A DNA stretch of 64,000 nucleotides from Tessaracoccus sp. MC1865. GTDB lineage: Bacteria > Actinomycetota > Actinomycetes > Propionibacteriales > Propionibacteriaceae. Below the pieces are notes generated by a model, which was given only the letters and a program-made list of their open reading frames with translations, did no database searches and was not told where the DNA came from. Shown here in pieces: positions 38,764-49,519 of the stretch. Within the stretch, counting starts at the first letter, position 1, and each line of letters starts with the position of its first letter. The stretch lies in assembly GCF_017815535.1 (NCBI RefSeq), contig NZ_CP072596.1, positions 1,426,001-1,490,000 on the forward strand, given 5' to 3'. The translations under genes were made by a program, and so were the position numbers.

Positions 38764-40980
38764 GTGGAAGGACCAGGCATTGAATTTGCTGAGGCCGTGA
38801 TTGACAACGGTTCTTTCGGCAAGCACACAGTTCGTTTCGAGGCCGGTTATCTGGCCCAGCAGGCCGATGGCTCGGCCGCCGTCTACCTCGACGGCGACAC
38901 CATGTTGCTGTCGGCGACCACCGCACAGAAGACCCCCCGCGACGCCATCGACTTCTTCCCCCTCACGGTGGACGTCGAGGAGCGCATGTACGCAGCCGGC
39001 CGCATCCCCGGTTCGTTCTTCCGCCGCGAAGGACGCCCCGGTGAGGGCGCCATCCTGGCCTGTCGCCTGATCGACCGGCCGCTGCGCCCCGCCTTCGTCA
39101 AGGGGCTGCGCAACGAGGTCCAGGTCGTCGTGACCGTGCTGTCCCTCAACCCCGACGTCATGTACGACGTCGTGGCCATCAACGCCGCGTCGATGTCCAC
39201 CCAGATCGCGGGCCTGCCGTTCTCCGGCCCCATCGGTGGCGTCCGCGTCGCACTCATCGACGACCAGTGGGTGGCATTCCCCACCGTCGAGCAGGTCAAC
39301 AAGTCCGCCTTCCAGATGGTCGTGGCCGGCCGCGTGCTGGCCGACGGCGACGTGGCCATCATGATGGTCGAGGCCGGCGGCACCGAGGCGACCTGGGAGC
39401 TCGTGCGTGCGGGCAAGACCGCCCCGAACGAGGAGATCGTCGGGCAGGGCCTCGAAGCGGCCAAGCCGTTCATCAAGGCACTGTGCGACGCCCAGTCGGA
39501 GCTCGCCGCGAAGATGCCCAAGGAAACCTACGACTTCCCGGTCTTCCGTGACCACGAGGAAGACGTGTACGCCGCCGTCGAGGAGCTCGCCAAGGACCGC
39601 GTGGCCGAGGCCATGCAGATCGCCGGCAAGCAGGAGCGCGACGACGCCACCCACGCCATCCGTCAGGATGTGCAGGAGCAGCTCGCCGAGCGCTTCGCCG
39701 ACCGTATGAACGAGGTCTCCGCGGCCCTCAAGGCGCTCACCAAGAGCGTCGTGCGCCACCGCACCCTCACGGAGCACGTCCGCATCGACGGCCGTGGCCC
39801 CAGCGACATCCGTACGCTGTCGGCCGAGGTCGAGGTCATCCCGCGCGTGCACGGCTCGGCGCTGTTCCAGCGCGGCGAGACCCAGATCCTTGGTGTCTCC
39901 ACGCTGAACATGCTGGACATGGTGCAGAAGATCGACACGCTCTCGCCGGAGTCGACCAAGCGCTACATGCACAACTACAACTTCCCGCCGTACTCCACCG
40001 GTGAGACCGGCCGCGTGGGTTCGCCCAAGCGTCGCGAGATCGGCCACGGCGCCCTGGCTGAGCGTGCGCTCATCCCGGTGCTGCCCACCCGCTCCGAGTT
40101 CCCCTACGCCATCCGTCAGGTGTCGGAAGCCCTCGGCTCCAACGGCTCCACGTCGATGGGTTCCGTCTGCGCCTCCACCCTGTCGCTGCTGAACGCCGGC
40201 GTGCCCCTCAAGGCCCCCGTCGCCGGTATCGCGATGGGCCTGATGAGCGAAGAGGTCGACGGCGAGACCAAGTACGTCGCGCTGACCGACATCCTGGGGG
40301 CGGAGGACGCACTCGGCGACATGGACTTCAAGGTGGCCGGCACGCGTGACTTCGTCACCGCGCTCCAGCTCGACACCAAGCTCAACGGCATCCCCGCCAT
40401 CGAGCTGCAGAAGGCCCTCCTGCAGGCCCGCGACGCCCGCCACACGCTCCTCGACGTCATGAGCGAGGCCATCGACGTGCCGGACGAGATGAGCCCCTAC
40501 GCACCGCGGATCATCTCGCTGCGGATCCCCGTGGACAAGATCGGTGAGGTCATCGGCCCCAAGGGCAAGATCATCAACCAGATCCAGGAGGAGACCGGCG
40601 CCAACATCGCAATCGAAGATGACGGCACCGTGTACGTGGGCGCGACCACGGGCGAAGCGGCTGAGGCCGCTGTTGCCCACATCAACCAGATCGCCAACCC
40701 GCACCTGCCGGAGAAGGGTGAGCGCTACCTTGGCACCGTCGTGAAGCTCACCTCGTTCGGCGCGTTCGTGTCCCTGATGCCGGGCAAGGACGGCCTGCTG
40801 CACATCTCGAAGCTGCGCGCCCTTGCCGGTGGCAAGCGCGTCGAGGACGTCGAAGACGTGCTGTCGGTCGGCCAGAAGCTGCAGGTCGAGATCTCCGAGA
40901 TCGACGACCGCGGCAAGCTGTCCCTGGTTCCGGTTGTCGAAGACAACGAGGCCGAGGAAGCAGCCGGCGAAGAGAACTGA
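38764..40980 (+). CDS. pnp: polyribonucleotide nucleotidyltransferase (PNPase)
   Basis: 738-aa 3'-5' phosphorolytic exoribonuclease. Two RNase PH domains (about 12-220 and 330-560) are separated by an alpha-helical linker, followed by KH (about 570-630) and S1 (about 645-715) domains. Motifs: [45 protein letters not shown] and [21 protein letters not shown] 38764 with AAAGGAG seven bases upstream is preferred over the longer frame from 38665. The leader has a 6-bp hairpin at 38707-38723 (one G-T pair), and pnp leaders are often autoregulatory. Confidence 0.95.
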   Translation: MEGPGIEFAEAVIDNGSFGKHTVRFEAGYLAQQADGSAAVYLDGDTMLLSATTAQKTPRDAIDFFPLTVDVEERMYAAGRIPGSFFRREGRPGEGAILACRLIDRPLRPAFVKGLRNEVQVVVTVLSLNPDVMYDVVAINAASMSTQIAGLPFSGPIGGVRVALIDDQWVAFPTVEQVNKSAFQMVVAGRVLADGDVAIMMVEAGGTEATWELVRAGKTAPNEEIVGQGLEAAKPFIKALCDAQSELAAKMPKETYDFPVFRDHEEDVYAAVEELAKDRVAEAMQIAGKQERDDATHAIRQDVQEQLAERFADRMNEVSAALKALTKSVVRHRTLTEHVRIDGRGPSDIRTLSAEVEVIPRVHGSALFQRGETQILGVSTLNMLDMVQKIDTLSPESTKRYMHNYNFPPYSTGETGRVGSPKRREIGHGALAERALIPVLPTRSEFPYAIRQVSEALGSNGSTSMGSVCASTLSLLNAGVPLKAPVAGIAMGLMSEEVDGETKYVALTDILGAEDALGDMDFKVAGTRDFVTALQLDTKLNGIPAIELQKALLQARDARHTLLDVMSEAIDVPDEMSPYAPRIISLRIPVDKIGEVIGPKGKIINQIQEETGANIAIEDDGTVYVGATTGEAAEAAVAHINQIANPHLPEKGERYLGTVVKLTSFGAFVSLMPGKDGLLHISKLRALAGGKRVEDVEDVLSVGQKLQVEISEIDDRGKLSLVPVVEDNEAEEAAGEEN

Positions 40981-41002
40981 TCAGTAACCACCCTGATTGA
41001 CG

Positions 41003-41030
41003 GGGGCGGGTCCGGTAACGGGCCCGCCCC
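41003..41030 (+). terminator. terminator after pnp
   Basis: Eleven-bp stem (GGGGCGGGTCC with GGGCCCGCCCC, one G-T pair) and a 6-nt loop, then TTCG. Located 22 bp after the pnp stop. Confidence 0.78.
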
Positions 41031-41115
41031 TTCGTCGTCCATCGGTCGGCCGGTTGGTGGCGCGGACAAATCCTCTGCTTGGATGGTCCTGACAGCCCCT
41101 GAGTGAGAGGTCATC

Positions 41116-41856
41116 ATGCGAGAGATCCGAGTCGGAATCTTCGGCGTCAGCGGAAAAATGGGTAGCGAGGTCGTGCGTGCGGTCAACCGGGCGGACGACA
41201 TGGCGACGTCCGGCGGCGTCGACATCAATGAGGACCGCAGCCAGGTCGGACGGGCGGAGGTCGTCGTCGACTTCACCCACCCGGACGCGGTCATGGACAA
41301 CATCCGTTGGTGTCTGGAGCGCGACATCAACATGGTCATCGGCACCACCGGGTTCACGGAGGAGCGGGTGGCCGAGGTGCGGGCACTGGCCGAGGCGCAC
41401 CCCGGCGTGGGCGTCCTCATCGCCTCCAACTTCTCCATCGGCGCCGTGCTGATGATGAAGTTCGCCGCGATCGCCGCGCCGTTCTACCCCTCGGTGGAGA
41501 TCGTCGAGCTGCACCATCCGAACAAGGCCGACGCCCCGTCGGGCACCGCCACCACGACGGCGCACCGCATCGCCCGCGCCCGCGCAGAGGCGGGCCTCGG
41601 GCCGGTTCCAGACGCCACCGTGCACGACTCCGGGGCACGGGGCGCCGTGGTCGACGGCATCCACATCCACGGCGTGCGCCTGCAGGGCCTGGTGGCCCAC
41701 CAGGAGGTGTTGCTGGGTGAGACAGGAGAGACGCTCACGATCCGTCACGACTCGTTCGAGCGGGTCTCGTTCATGCCGGGCGTGCTCGAGGGCATCCGCT
41801 ACGTGATGGACAACCCGGGCCTCACCCTGGAGATGGACACGGTCCTCGGCCTCTGA
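41116..41856 (+). CDS. dapB: 4-hydroxy-tetrahydrodipicolinate reductase
   Basis: 246-aa NAD(P)H enzyme of lysine/diaminopimelate synthesis. The nucleotide-binding loop is VGIFGVSGKMGSEVV, then GTTGFTEE; the catalytic segment VELHHPNKADAPSGTA carries the His-His and Lys residues. ATG 41116 follows GAGAGG. Monocistronic by position, between pnp and a convergent GNAT gene. Confidence 0.95.
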   Translation: MREIRVGIFGVSGKMGSEVVRAVNRADDMATSGGVDINEDRSQVGRAEVVVDFTHPDAVMDNIRWCLERDINMVIGTTGFTEERVAEVRALAEAHPGVGVLIASNFSIGAVLMMKFAAIAAPFYPSVEIVELHHPNKADAPSGTATTTAHRIARARAEAGLGPVPDATVHDSGARGAVVDGIHIHGVRLQGLVAHQEVLLGETGETLTIRHDSFERVSFMPGVLEGIRYVMDNPGLTLEMDTVLGL

Positions 41857-42393
41857 TCAGCCGGCGTCGGAGATGTCGGTGTGGAACCGCAGCAGCTTGA
41901 TCGCCGTTGCCTCGTCCTCACCGACACCGACGCGCTGGTGGGCCCCATCGGGTGCCCAGCCGCAGCTGTTCAGGAATTGGCGCAGGGAGTCGTCGGCAGA
42001 CGGCACCCACATGGTGGCCACCTGGTAGCCGTCCTTGCGCAGCGTGTCGACGGCGGCGTTGATCAGCCGCGACCCGTGGCCCTGGCCCCGGTGCTTCGGG
42101 TCCACCACGAACTCAGCGATGTAGCCGTCCGACACGTCGCGGTCCGGATCACCCGAGGGGCCCGTGACGGCGAATCCGACGACCCCTGCCTCCGCGATGG
42201 CCACCAGTACCCGCAGGTGTGCCAGCGGCGGCTTGACGATCGCCTCGTGCCAGGCCCGGGTGGCTTCATCCGCGCTCACCTCGCCCGCCGCGGCCGACAG
42301 GACCCCGCCGTCGGTCCAGGCGCGCCGCTGGATGCGGGCGATGTCGACGGCTTCCTGGGGGAGTGCGAGGCGCACGGTGTCGATGGCAGACAT
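41857..42393 (-). CDS. GNAT-family N-acetyltransferase
   Basis: 178-aa acetyltransferase. The core has GYIAEFVVDPKHRGQGHGSRLI (acetyl-CoA loop, about residues 90-111) and YQVATMWVPSADDSLRQFLNSCGW near the end. Start at ATG 42393 is preferred because TAAGAT lies exactly 7 nt upstream; ATG 42402 in frame is the alternative. The ends of dapB and this gene abut. Substrate unknown. Confidence 0.8.
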   Translation of the reverse strand: MSAIDTVRLALPQEAVDIARIQRRAWTDGGVLSAAAGEVSADEATRAWHEAIVKPPLAHLRVLVAIAEAGVVGFAVTGPSGDPDRDVSDGYIAEFVVDPKHRGQGHGSRLINAAVDTLRKDGYQVATMWVPSADDSLRQFLNSCGWAPDGAHQRVGVGEDEATAIKLLRFHTDISDAG

Positions 42394-42400
42394 GCGTGCC

Positions 42401-42406
42401 ATCTTA
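42401..42406 (-). promoter_or_regulatory. -10 box TAAGAT for the GNAT gene
   Basis: TAAGAT on the minus strand with 7 nt to ATG 42393, leaderless spacing. Confidence 0.4.
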
Positions 42407-42461
42407 TGGGCTGCCGGCGTCGGCGCATCCACAGGTGTGGTCGGGCCCACGGTGGGTGAAG

Positions 42462-42467
42462 TAGTGT
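42462..42467 (+). promoter_or_regulatory. -10 box TAGTGT before rnj
   Basis: TAGTGT is followed by 8 nt and the ATG of the RNase J gene. Confidence 0.42.
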
Positions 42468-42475
42468 TGGGGACC

Positions 42476-44152
42476 ATGACTGAAGTGAAGACGCCACCGA
42501 AACTTGCCCCTGGCACCTTGCGGGTGATCCCTCTCGGCGGGTTGGGTGACGTCGGCCGCAACATGACGGCCTTCGAAATCGATGGCCAGATCGCGATCGT
42601 CGACTGCGGGGTGCTGTTCCCCGAGGACGACCACCCGGGCGTCGACCTGATCCTCCCGGGCCTCGACTACCTCACCGACAGGCTCGACGACATCGTGGCG
42701 CTCGTGCTGACGCACGGACACGAGGACCACATCGGCGCCGTGCCCTACCTCCTCAAGCGCCGCAACGACATCCCCGTGTACGGCTCCAAGCTGACGCTGG
42801 CCTTCCTGGCCGCCAAGCTCCGCGAGCACCGCATCCGCGAGTTCGAACTCGACGCCGTGGAGGAGGGGGAGATCATCGAGATCGGCAACTACGAATTCGA
42901 GTTCCTCGCCGTCAACCATTCCATCCCCGACGCCCTCGCCGTGGCCATCCGCACCAAGGGCGGCACCGTCCTGCACACGGGCGACTTCAAGATGGACCAG
43001 CTGCCGCTCGACGGGCGGATCACGGATCTGCGCGGCTTCGCGCGTCTGGGGGAGGAGGGCGTGGACCTCTTCCTGGTGGACTCCACCAACGCCGAGACCC
43101 CCGGTTTCACCACCCACGAGAAGGACATCGAGCCCGCCATGCAGCGCGTGTTCGAGGGTGCGAAGGGCAAGCTGATCGTGGCGAGCTTCGCCTCGCACGT
43201 CCACCGCATCCAGCAGGTGATGAACATGGCCGTCAAGCACGGCCGCAAGGTCGTCTACGTCGGACGCTCGATGGTGCGCAACATGTCGACGGCGCGGGAC
43301 CTGGGCTACCTCACGGTCCCGGCCGGCACGCTGATCGAGATGAAGGACATCGACAAGTACCCCGCAGACAAGGTGGTCATCGTCTCCACCGGCTCACAGG
43401 GCGAACCGCTCGCGGCGCTCAGCCGGATCGCTAACCGCGACCACCCCGTCGTCGAGGTGGGCCCCGGAGACACGGTGCTGTTGGCCAGCTCCCTGATCCC
43501 GGGCAACGAGAACTCCGTCTACCGCGTGATCAACGGCCTGGCCAAGCTCGGCGCCAACGTGGTGCACAAGGGTAACGCGATGGTGCACGTCTCCGGCCAT
43601 GCGTCGGCTGGCGAACTGCTCTACTGCTACAACATCATCCGCCCGCGCAACGTGATGCCCGTCCACGGCGAGGTGCGCCACCTCATCGCCAACGGCAAGT
43701 TGGCCGAATCCACGGGCGTGCCGAGCAGCAACGTGCTCGTCATCGGCGACGGCGACGTCGTCGACCTGAAGAACGGCGTGGCGAAGAAGGTCGGCTCGGT
43801 CGACGCCAGCTACATCTTCGTCGACGGAGCCACCGTGGGCGACATCTCGGAATCGATCATGGACCGTCGCATCCTCGGCGAGGAGGGCTTCGTGTCCGTC
43901 ATCGCCGTGGTGGACCTGCACAACGGCACCGTCGTCTCCGGCCCGGAGATCCAGTTCCGGGGCCTCGCAGAGGACGCCAGCGCGTTCGACGAGGCCAGGA
44001 CGCGGGTCGAGGAGGCACTTCGGGACGCCATGCGCGACGGAGTCAACGACACGCAGCGCCTCCAGCAGGTGACCCGTCGGGCGCTGGGCCAGTGGGTCTC
44101 GCGACGCCTGCGTCGCCGCCCCATGATCGTGCCCGTGGTCGTCACCACGTAG
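42476..44152 (+). CDS. rnj: ribonuclease J
   Basis: 558-aa metallo-beta-lactamase/beta-CASP nuclease with 5'-3' exonuclease and endonuclease activity. [10 protein letters not shown] (HxHxDH, about residues 80-89) forms the zinc site; HTGDFKMD and VDSTNAE follow; the beta-CASP part has [10 protein letters not shown] and VSTGSQGEP, and the late VSGHASAGE and MPVHGE motifs close the site. ATG 42476 is preferred: further upstream in-frame sequence runs antisense to the GNAT gene. In other actinobacteria the gene also follows dapB/dapA. Confidence 0.95.
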   Translation: MTEVKTPPKLAPGTLRVIPLGGLGDVGRNMTAFEIDGQIAIVDCGVLFPEDDHPGVDLILPGLDYLTDRLDDIVALVLTHGHEDHIGAVPYLLKRRNDIPVYGSKLTLAFLAAKLREHRIREFELDAVEEGEIIEIGNYEFEFLAVNHSIPDALAVAIRTKGGTVLHTGDFKMDQLPLDGRITDLRGFARLGEEGVDLFLVDSTNAETPGFTTHEKDIEPAMQRVFEGAKGKLIVASFASHVHRIQQVMNMAVKHGRKVVYVGRSMVRNMSTARDLGYLTVPAGTLIEMKDIDKYPADKVVIVSTGSQGEPLAALSRIANRDHPVVEVGPGDTVLLASSLIPGNENSVYRVINGLAKLGANVVHKGNAMVHVSGHASAGELLYCYNIIRPRNVMPVHGEVRHLIANGKLAESTGVPSSNVLVIGDGDVVDLKNGVAKKVGSVDASYIFVDGATVGDISESIMDRRILGEEGFVSVIAVVDLHNGTVVSGPEIQFRGLAEDASAFDEARTRVEEALRDAMRDGVNDTQRLQQVTRRALGQWVSRRLRRRPMIVPVVVTT

Positions 44153-44169
44153 CAGCACACGAACCCGGT

Positions 44170-44199
44170 TTGACCCGGATCGGATGGACCGCGTAGAGT
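44170..44199 (+). promoter_or_regulatory. rplU-rpmA promoter (TTGACC-N18-TAGAGT)
   Basis: TTGACC at 44170-44175 and TAGAGT at 44194-44199, the best promoter match in the window. The leader is about 75 nt. Confidence 0.75.
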
Positions 44200-44207
44200 G
44201 GTCCATC
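44183..44207. promoter_or_regulatory. perfect 8-bp dyad around the rplU -10
   Basis: GATGGACC and GGTCCATC flank a 9-nt spacer that contains the whole TAGAGT box. A protein bound here would block RNA polymerase. Confidence 0.55.
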
Positions 44208-44282
44208 GGTGCTTTGCCCCCTGGGTCATTCCGGGTTGGGCACCCGAGAAACTCATTTGAAATCCAAGAAGGTAGGTCAGTC

Positions 44283-44591
44283 GTGTACGCGATCGTGCGC
44301 AACGGTGGACGTCAGCACAAGGTTGCTGTTGGCGACGTCCTGGACATCGACCTGGTGTCCGAAGAGGTCGGCGGTACCGTCACCCTGCAGCCGCTGCTGC
44401 TGGTTGACGGCGACAAGATCACCTCTGACGCCAAGAAGCTCGGCAAGGTGTCCGTCACCGCCGAGGTTCTCGGTATGACCAAGGGTCCGAAGATCCGGAT
44501 CATGAAGTACAAGAACAAGACCGGTTACAAGAAGCGCCAGGGTCACCGTCAGCGGTACACCCAGGTCAAAGTCACCGACATCAAGGCCTGA
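44283..44591 (+). CDS. rplU: 50S ribosomal protein L21
   Basis: 102-aa protein of the large subunit. It shows [19 protein letters not shown] at the start and [23 protein letters not shown] near the end, the family signature. GTG 44283 follows AAGGTAGG; the longer frame to 44184 overlaps the promoter and is rejected. rpmA follows 11 bp later. Confidence 0.96.
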   Translation: MYAIVRNGGRQHKVAVGDVLDIDLVSEEVGGTVTLQPLLLVDGDKITSDAKKLGKVSVTAEVLGMTKGPKIRIMKYKNKTGYKKRQGHRQRYTQVKVTDIKA

Positions 44592-44602
44592 GGAGACTAG
44601 AG

Positions 44603-44854
44603 ATGGCACATAAGAAAGGCGCGTCCTCGACGCACAACGGCCGCGACTCGAACGCTCAGCGTCTCGGCGTGAAGCGCTACGGCGGCCAGCTCGTCGGAGC
44701 CGGCGAGATCATCGTCCGCCAGCGCGGCACCCACTTCCACCCGGGCGACGGCGTCGGCCGCGGTGGCGACGACACCCTGTTCGCCCTTGTCGAGGGCCAG
44801 GTGGAGTTCGGTGTGAAGCGCGGTCGCCGCGTCGTCAACATCGTCACCGTCTGA
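44603..44854 (+). CDS. rpmA: 50S ribosomal protein L27
   Basis: 83-aa protein whose N-terminus reaches the peptidyl-transferase centre. It begins [16 protein letters not shown] without the cleavable extension found in Firmicutes. GAGGAGACTAGAG precedes the ATG. A terminator follows, before obg. Confidence 0.97.
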   Translation: MAHKKGASSTHNGRDSNAQRLGVKRYGGQLVGAGEIIVRQRGTHFHPGDGVGRGGDDTLFALVEGQVEFGVKRGRRVVNIVTV

Positions 44855-44871
44855 TCAGGTAAAACACTTCG

Positions 44872-44895
44872 AGAACGGCCCTCCGGGGCCGTTCT
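44872..44895 (+). terminator. intrinsic terminator after rpmA
   Basis: Perfect 10-bp stem AGAACGGCCC / GGGCCGTTCT with a TCCG loop and a T-rich tail (TGCTATTTTC). Confidence 0.85.
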
Positions 44896-44945
44896 TGCTA
44901 TTTTCGGAAGAACCGGTATTCAGTTCCGGCAGATTGGAGCCCATC

Positions 44946-46445
44946 GTGGCTATTCCCTCATTCGTCGACCGCGTCAAGTTCACCGTGCAGGCCGGCAACG
45001 GCGGGCACGGTTGCGCCTCTGTGCACCGTGAGAAGTTCAAGCCCCTCGGTGGCCCGGACGGCGGCAACGGTGGCGACGGCGGCTCTGTCATCTTCCGGGT
45101 GGACGACTCCATGTCGACGCTGGTGGACTACCACCGGCAGTCCCTGCGCAAGGCGAACAACGGTGAGCCGGGCAGGGGAGACAACCAGCACGGCGCGAAG
45201 GCCGGCGACATCATCCTCGACGTGCCCAGCGGGACCATCGTCACCGACGCGGACACCGGCGAGGTGCTGGCAGACCTGACGGAGCCCGGCGCCGAGTTCG
45301 TCGTGGCCCAAGGCGGCCGGGGTGGCCTCGGCAACGCTGCGCTGGCCACCGCTACGCGCAAGGCCCCCGGCTTCGCGCTGCTCGGTGAGGAGGGCGAGGG
45401 CCGCCAGGTCCAGCTCGAGCTCAAGGTGGTGGCCGACGTCGGCCTGGTCGGGTTCCCCTCGGCCGGCAAGTCGTCGCTGATCGCCGCCATTTCGCGGGCG
45501 CGGCCCAAGATCGCCGACTACCCGTTCACGACGCTGGTGCCCAACCTCGGCGTGGTCGTGGCCGGCGACGTGACCTACACCGTCGCCGACGTGCCGGGCC
45601 TCATCGAGGGCGCCTCGGAGGGGCGGGGCCTCGGCTTCGACTTCCTGCGCCACATCGAGCGCTGCCAGGCCATGGTCCACGTCATCGACCTGGGCACCTA
45701 TGAGCCCGGCCGCGACCCGATCTCCGACCTGGAGGTCATCGAGGCCGAGCTCGCCGCCCATGGCGGGCTCGAGGACCGCGTGCGGCTCATCGCGCTGAAC
45801 AAGATGGACCTCCCGGACGCCCCTGATCTGGCGGAGATCTCGCGTCCCGAGCTCGAGAAGCTCGGGATGCCCATCTTCGAGATCTCCACCAAGACGGGCG
45901 AAGGGCTCAATGAGCTGAAGTACCGGATGGCGGAGATCGTCGCCGCACGCCGGGCCTCGTTGCCGGAGGCCGCCGCGCCGAAGACCGTGCTGCGTCCCGA
46001 GCCCGTGGCGCGCAGGCGTGGCCCCATCGAGGAGTTCACCATCGCCAAGAAGGGCGACGGCGAGGGCGGCTTCGTCTGGCGCGTGCGCGGCGAGAAGCCC
46101 GAGCGCTGGATCCGGCAGACGGACTTCAACAATGCGGAAGCGGTGGGCTACCTCGCAGACAGGCTCAACCGCATCGGCGTGGAGAACAAGCTGCTGGAGA
46201 TGGGCGCCGAGGCCGGCGACGCCGTGGCGATCGGTGGCGGCGACAACCCCGTCGTGTTCGACTTTGCGCCGCAGATCGACATCGGCGCGGAGAACCTCGG
46301 CCGTCGTGGCGAGGACATCCGCCTGGATTCGGAACGGCCCTCGGTCATGAAGCGCCGGCGTCTCGATGCGGAGTACCATGCCGCGAAGGCGAGCGTGGAT
46401 TACGCCGTCACCGGCATGGACTCCGAGGGCGAGGATGACGAGTAG
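44946..46445 (+). CDS. obg: GTPase Obg (CgtA)
   Basis: 499-aa ribosome-assembly and stringent-response GTPase. The glycine-rich Obg domain (1-158) has [16 protein letters not shown] and [13 protein letters not shown]; the G domain has [11 protein letters not shown] (G1), [16 protein letters not shown] (G3) and NKMDLPD (G4). The OCT domain (about 350-430) is followed by an acidic tail. GTG 44946 has GGAG upstream. Its end overlaps proB by 11 bp. Confidence 0.95.
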   Translation: MAIPSFVDRVKFTVQAGNGGHGCASVHREKFKPLGGPDGGNGGDGGSVIFRVDDSMSTLVDYHRQSLRKANNGEPGRGDNQHGAKAGDIILDVPSGTIVTDADTGEVLADLTEPGAEFVVAQGGRGGLGNAALATATRKAPGFALLGEEGEGRQVQLELKVVADVGLVGFPSAGKSSLIAAISRARPKIADYPFTTLVPNLGVVVAGDVTYTVADVPGLIEGASEGRGLGFDFLRHIERCQAMVHVIDLGTYEPGRDPISDLEVIEAELAAHGGLEDRVRLIALNKMDLPDAPDLAEISRPELEKLGMPIFEISTKTGEGLNELKYRMAEIVAARRASLPEAAAPKTVLRPEPVARRRGPIEEFTIAKKGDGEGGFVWRVRGEKPERWIRQTDFNNAEAVGYLADRLNRIGVENKLLEMGAEAGDAVAIGGGDNPVVFDFAPQIDIGAENLGRRGEDIRLDSERPSVMKRRRLDAEYHAAKASVDYAVTGMDSEGEDDE

Positions 46446-47535
46446 GACAGCGGTCTCCCAGGCGAAGCGTGTCGTCGTCAAGGTCGGGTCGTCATCGCTG
46501 ACCCTCCCCGACGGCCATCTCGACCACGACCGCATCGCGCGGCTCGCGGACTCGCTCTCCGCACTGCACCACCGGGGCGTCCGGGTGGTGCTGGTCACCT
46601 CTGGTGCAATCGCGGCCGCCCTTGCGCCCTTGGGGCTGCGCCGCCGGCCGCGGGATCTTGAAACCCAGCAGGCTGCCGCCGCCGTCGGGATGGGCCTGCT
46701 CATCCGGCACTACTCCGACGCGTTCGCCGAGCACGGCGTCAACGTGGCGCAGCTGCTGCTGACAGTCGAGGACGTCCTGCGCCCCAAGACCTACCGCAAC
46801 GCGCTGAACACCATTTCGCGGCTGTTCCGCCTCGACGTGGTGCCGATCATCAACGAGAACGACACCGTCGCCACCCACGAGATCCGCTTCGGCGACAACG
46901 ACAGGCTCGCCGCCCTCGTCGCCCACCTCGTGCGCGCCGACGCGCTGGTCCTGCTGAGCGACGTCGACGGCCTGTACACCGCGCACCCGGACACCCCCGG
47001 GGCGGAGAAGATCACAGTCGTCGAGGACATCGCGGACCTGAATGTCGACACCTCCCGGCTCGGTTCGCGGGTGGGCACCGGCGGCATGCAGACGAAACTC
47101 CAGGCGGCGGACATCGCGACGCAGGCCGGGGTCAGCGTCGTGCTGGGCCACGCCGACGACCTGGAGGAGGCGCTCGCCGGCGCCGAGGTGGGTACCTACT
47201 TCCCGGCCCGCCGGAAGCGCCGTCCGCGCCGCCTGCTGTGGCTGGCGTTCGCCGCGGAGCCCAGGGGCTGGCTGCACATCGACGCCGGGGCCAGGCGGGC
47301 ACTTCTCGCCACAAAGGCGTCGCTGTTGCCCGCGGGCATTCGTGAGGTGAAGGGCACGTTCGCCGAGGGCGAGCCGGTGGAGATCATCGGCCCGGACAAC
47401 GAACCGCTCGGCCGGGGTTTCGCCGGCTATTCGAGCGCGCAGCTGCAGGCCGAGGCCGGGCACTCCAGCAGCGAGGCCGGGCACACCCGGCAGCGCCCCG
47501 CCGTCCACCGTGACGTGATGATGCTGAACGACTGA
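46435..47535 (+). CDS. proB: glutamate 5-kinase
   Basis: 366-aa first enzyme of proline synthesis. The amino-acid-kinase domain has [34 protein letters not shown] and [23 protein letters not shown] is the late signature. A C-terminal PUA domain (about 275-350) is present. ATG 46435 lies in the end of obg (11-bp overlap), implying coupling. proA is nearby but separated by a transporter gene. Confidence 0.95.
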   Translation: MTSRTAVSQAKRVVVKVGSSSLTLPDGHLDHDRIARLADSLSALHHRGVRVVLVTSGAIAAALAPLGLRRRPRDLETQQAAAAVGMGLLIRHYSDAFAEHGVNVAQLLLTVEDVLRPKTYRNALNTISRLFRLDVVPIINENDTVATHEIRFGDNDRLAALVAHLVRADALVLLSDVDGLYTAHPDTPGAEKITVVEDIADLNVDTSRLGSRVGTGGMQTKLQAADIATQAGVSVVLGHADDLEEALAGAEVGTYFPARRKRRPRRLLWLAFAAEPRGWLHIDAGARRALLATKASLLPAGIREVKGTFAEGEPVEIIGPDNEPLGRGFAGYSSAQLQAEAGHSSSEAGHTRQRPAVHRDVMMLND

Positions 47536-47557
47536 ACCCCCGGGTTTGTCAGGCCGA

Positions 47558-47587
47558 TTGGTCTAGTTCGGCGCCGCGACTTAAGCT
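47558..47587 (+). promoter_or_regulatory. promoter of the PQ-loop gene (TTGGTC-N18-TAAGCT)
   Basis: TTGGTC at 47558-47563, TAAGCT at 47582-47587, then 7 nt to the GTG: a leaderless promoter with a plausible -35. Confidence 0.55.
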
Positions 47588-47594
47588 GGCAGGC

Positions 47595-48203
47595 GTGATT
47601 GAGGTCTTCGGCTGGTTCGCAGCTGCGCTGGGCGTGTCGTCCAGCATCCCGCAACTGGTCCGCATCCTCAGGTCGGGCACCAGCGCCGGCGTGTCATTGA
47701 CGCTGTGGCAGCTGGTCACCGGCAGCACCGCCGCCTGGGCCGTCCACGGTTTCCTGGCGCAGTCGCCGCAGATGCAGGTGCCCAACGTGCTCCTCACGGT
47801 GGCTTCGCTGGCCATCGTCGTCTTCGTGCTCCGCGACCGCGGCGAGTCCGTCGCCCACCACCTCGTGCTCCCCGTCGTCGTAGCCCTGTCCCTCTCCGGC
47901 CTCAACCTGTGGCTGGGGCCCGTCTTCTTCGGCTTCGCCGTCCTCGTGCCGCAACTGGTGGGTCAGTTCGCGCAACTGCGCGAACTGGTCACTGCACCCC
48001 ATGTCGAGGGCGTTTCCGGCAGCTACCTCACCCTGATGCTGATCGTGCAGGCCATGTGGTTCGGCTTCGGGATGTTCAAGCCGGACTGGGCGCTGATCAT
48101 CTGCGCCGGGGCGATGACGCTCTCCTGCGTCGCGAACCTCGCCGTCTACCTGGTGCGGCGGGCGCGCGCAGGCAGCACCCCGGACGTGGTCGCCGTCTCC
48201 TGA
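47595..48203 (+). CDS. PQ-loop repeat (SWEET/MtN3-like) membrane protein
   Basis: 202-aa polytopic protein with about six to seven hydrophobic helices. Two PQ-loop motifs are present: [18 protein letters not shown] in the first helix bundle and [13 protein letters not shown] in the second. Two bundles in one chain give the eukaryotic SWEET-like layout rather than the single-bundle SemiSWEET. It may carry sugars or amino acids; the setting between proB and proA is suggestive only. GTG 47595 lacks a Shine-Dalgarno and follows its -10 by 7 nt. Confidence 0.75.
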   Translation: MIEVFGWFAAALGVSSSIPQLVRILRSGTSAGVSLTLWQLVTGSTAAWAVHGFLAQSPQMQVPNVLLTVASLAIVVFVLRDRGESVAHHLVLPVVVALSLSGLNLWLGPVFFGFAVLVPQLVGQFAQLRELVTAPHVEGVSGSYLTLMLIVQAMWFGFGMFKPDWALIICAGAMTLSCVANLAVYLVRRARAGSTPDVVAVS

Positions 48204-48219
48204 CCAGGGAGGGCTGGCC

Positions 48220-48225
48220 TAGACT
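48220..48225 (+). promoter_or_regulatory. -10 box TAGACT before proA
   Basis: TAGACT with 7 nt to the ATG of proA; leaderless spacing. Confidence 0.45.
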
Positions 48226-48232
48226 CTCGGGC

Positions 48233-49474
48233 ATGGACTTTCGTGATCAGGCCATCGCTGCCCGCCAGGCGTCCGTCGAGCTCGCAGCGCTGAACCGCGC
48301 CCAGAAGGACACGGCCCTCCAGGCCATGGCTGACGCGCTGGCGGCCGCCGAGCACGAGCTGCTCGAGGCCAACGAGGTCGACGTCGCCAACGCCCGCAGC
48401 GCCGGCACCGAGGAATCCATCGTCGACCGGCTGAAACTGACGCCCGCCCGCATTGACGCCATGGTGCAGGGCCTCCGAGACCTCGCCGCGCTGCCGGACC
48501 CCGTCGGCGACGTGGTCCGCGGCTGGAAGCTCCCCAACGGCGTCTCCGTCCGCCAGGTGCGGGTCCCCTTCGGCGTGGTCGGCATCATCTACGAGGCGCG
48601 CCCCAACGTCACGGCCGACGCCGCCGGCATCTGCCTGAAGTCCGGCAACGCCGCCCTGCTGCGTGGCTCGTCGTCGGCCCTGAACACCAACCGCGTCACC
48701 ATCGCAGCGCTGCGCAAGGGGCTCACCGACGCCGGGGTCACCGCTGACGCGGTGCACCTGATCGAGGGGGGCCGCGAGGTCACCGGTGAGCTGATGCGGG
48801 CCCGCGGCCTGGTGGACGTGCTCATCCCGCGCGGCGGCGCCGGCCTCATCCAGGCAGTGGTGGACGGCTCCACGGTGCCCGTGATCGAGACCGGCACCGG
48901 CAACTGCCACGTCTTCGTCGACGCGGACGCCGACATCGACCAGGCGATCACCATCCTGCTGAACGCCAAGACCCAACGGCCCAGCGTGTGCAACGCCGCC
49001 GAGACACTGTTGGTGCACCGCGACATCGCCGACGCGTTCCTGCCCCGCGCGTTGGAGGCCCTCTCCGGCGCCGGCGTCACCGTGCACGGGGACGACGCCA
49101 CCCGCGCCTACTCCGACGCCGTGGTGCCTGCCGCCGCTGACGAGTACGACGCCGAGTACCTCACGCTGGACCTGGCGACGAAGGTAGTGGACTCCCTCGA
49201 CGAGGCCCTGGCCCACATCCGGGCCCACACCACCGGCCACTCCGAGACCATCGTGACCCGTTCCCGCACCTCCGCGGACCGCTTCGCGGCGGAGGTCGAC
49301 GCGGCCGCCGTCCTGGTCAACGCGTCCAGCCGGTTCGTCGACGGTGGCGAGTTCGGCTTCGGCGCCGAGATCGGCATCTCCACCCAGAAATTGCACGCCC
49401 GCGGCCCCATGGGCCTTCCCGAGATGACCAGCTCCAAGTACGTCATCGAAGGCGCCGGCCAGGTCCGCGGCTGA
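48233..49474 (+). CDS. proA: gamma-glutamyl phosphate reductase
   Basis: 413-aa NADPH enzyme, second step of proline synthesis. The family signature [22 protein letters not shown] precedes the catalytic Cys in [13 protein letters not shown], near residue 253. [20 protein letters not shown] is the conserved C-terminal block. Length is standard. Its own -10 box suggests transcription independent of proB. Confidence 0.95.
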   Translation: MDFRDQAIAARQASVELAALNRAQKDTALQAMADALAAAEHELLEANEVDVANARSAGTEESIVDRLKLTPARIDAMVQGLRDLAALPDPVGDVVRGWKLPNGVSVRQVRVPFGVVGIIYEARPNVTADAAGICLKSGNAALLRGSSSALNTNRVTIAALRKGLTDAGVTADAVHLIEGGREVTGELMRARGLVDVLIPRGGAGLIQAVVDGSTVPVIETGTGNCHVFVDADADIDQAITILLNAKTQRPSVCNAAETLLVHRDIADAFLPRALEALSGAGVTVHGDDATRAYSDAVVPAAADEYDAEYLTLDLATKVVDSLDEALAHIRAHTTGHSETIVTRSRTSADRFAAEVDAAAVLVNASSRFVDGGEFGFGAEIGISTQKLHARGPMGLPEMTSSKYVIEGAGQVRG

Positions 49475-49505
49475 GCAAACCACCCTGACCACCACCACTG
49501 ATTGC

Positions 49506-49511
49506 TAGGAT
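49506..49511 (+). promoter_or_regulatory. -10 box TAGGAT before the 45-aa ORF
   Basis: TAGGAT is followed by 8 nt and the ATG at 49520. Confidence 0.45.
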
Positions 49512-49519
49512 CCCCTGCC

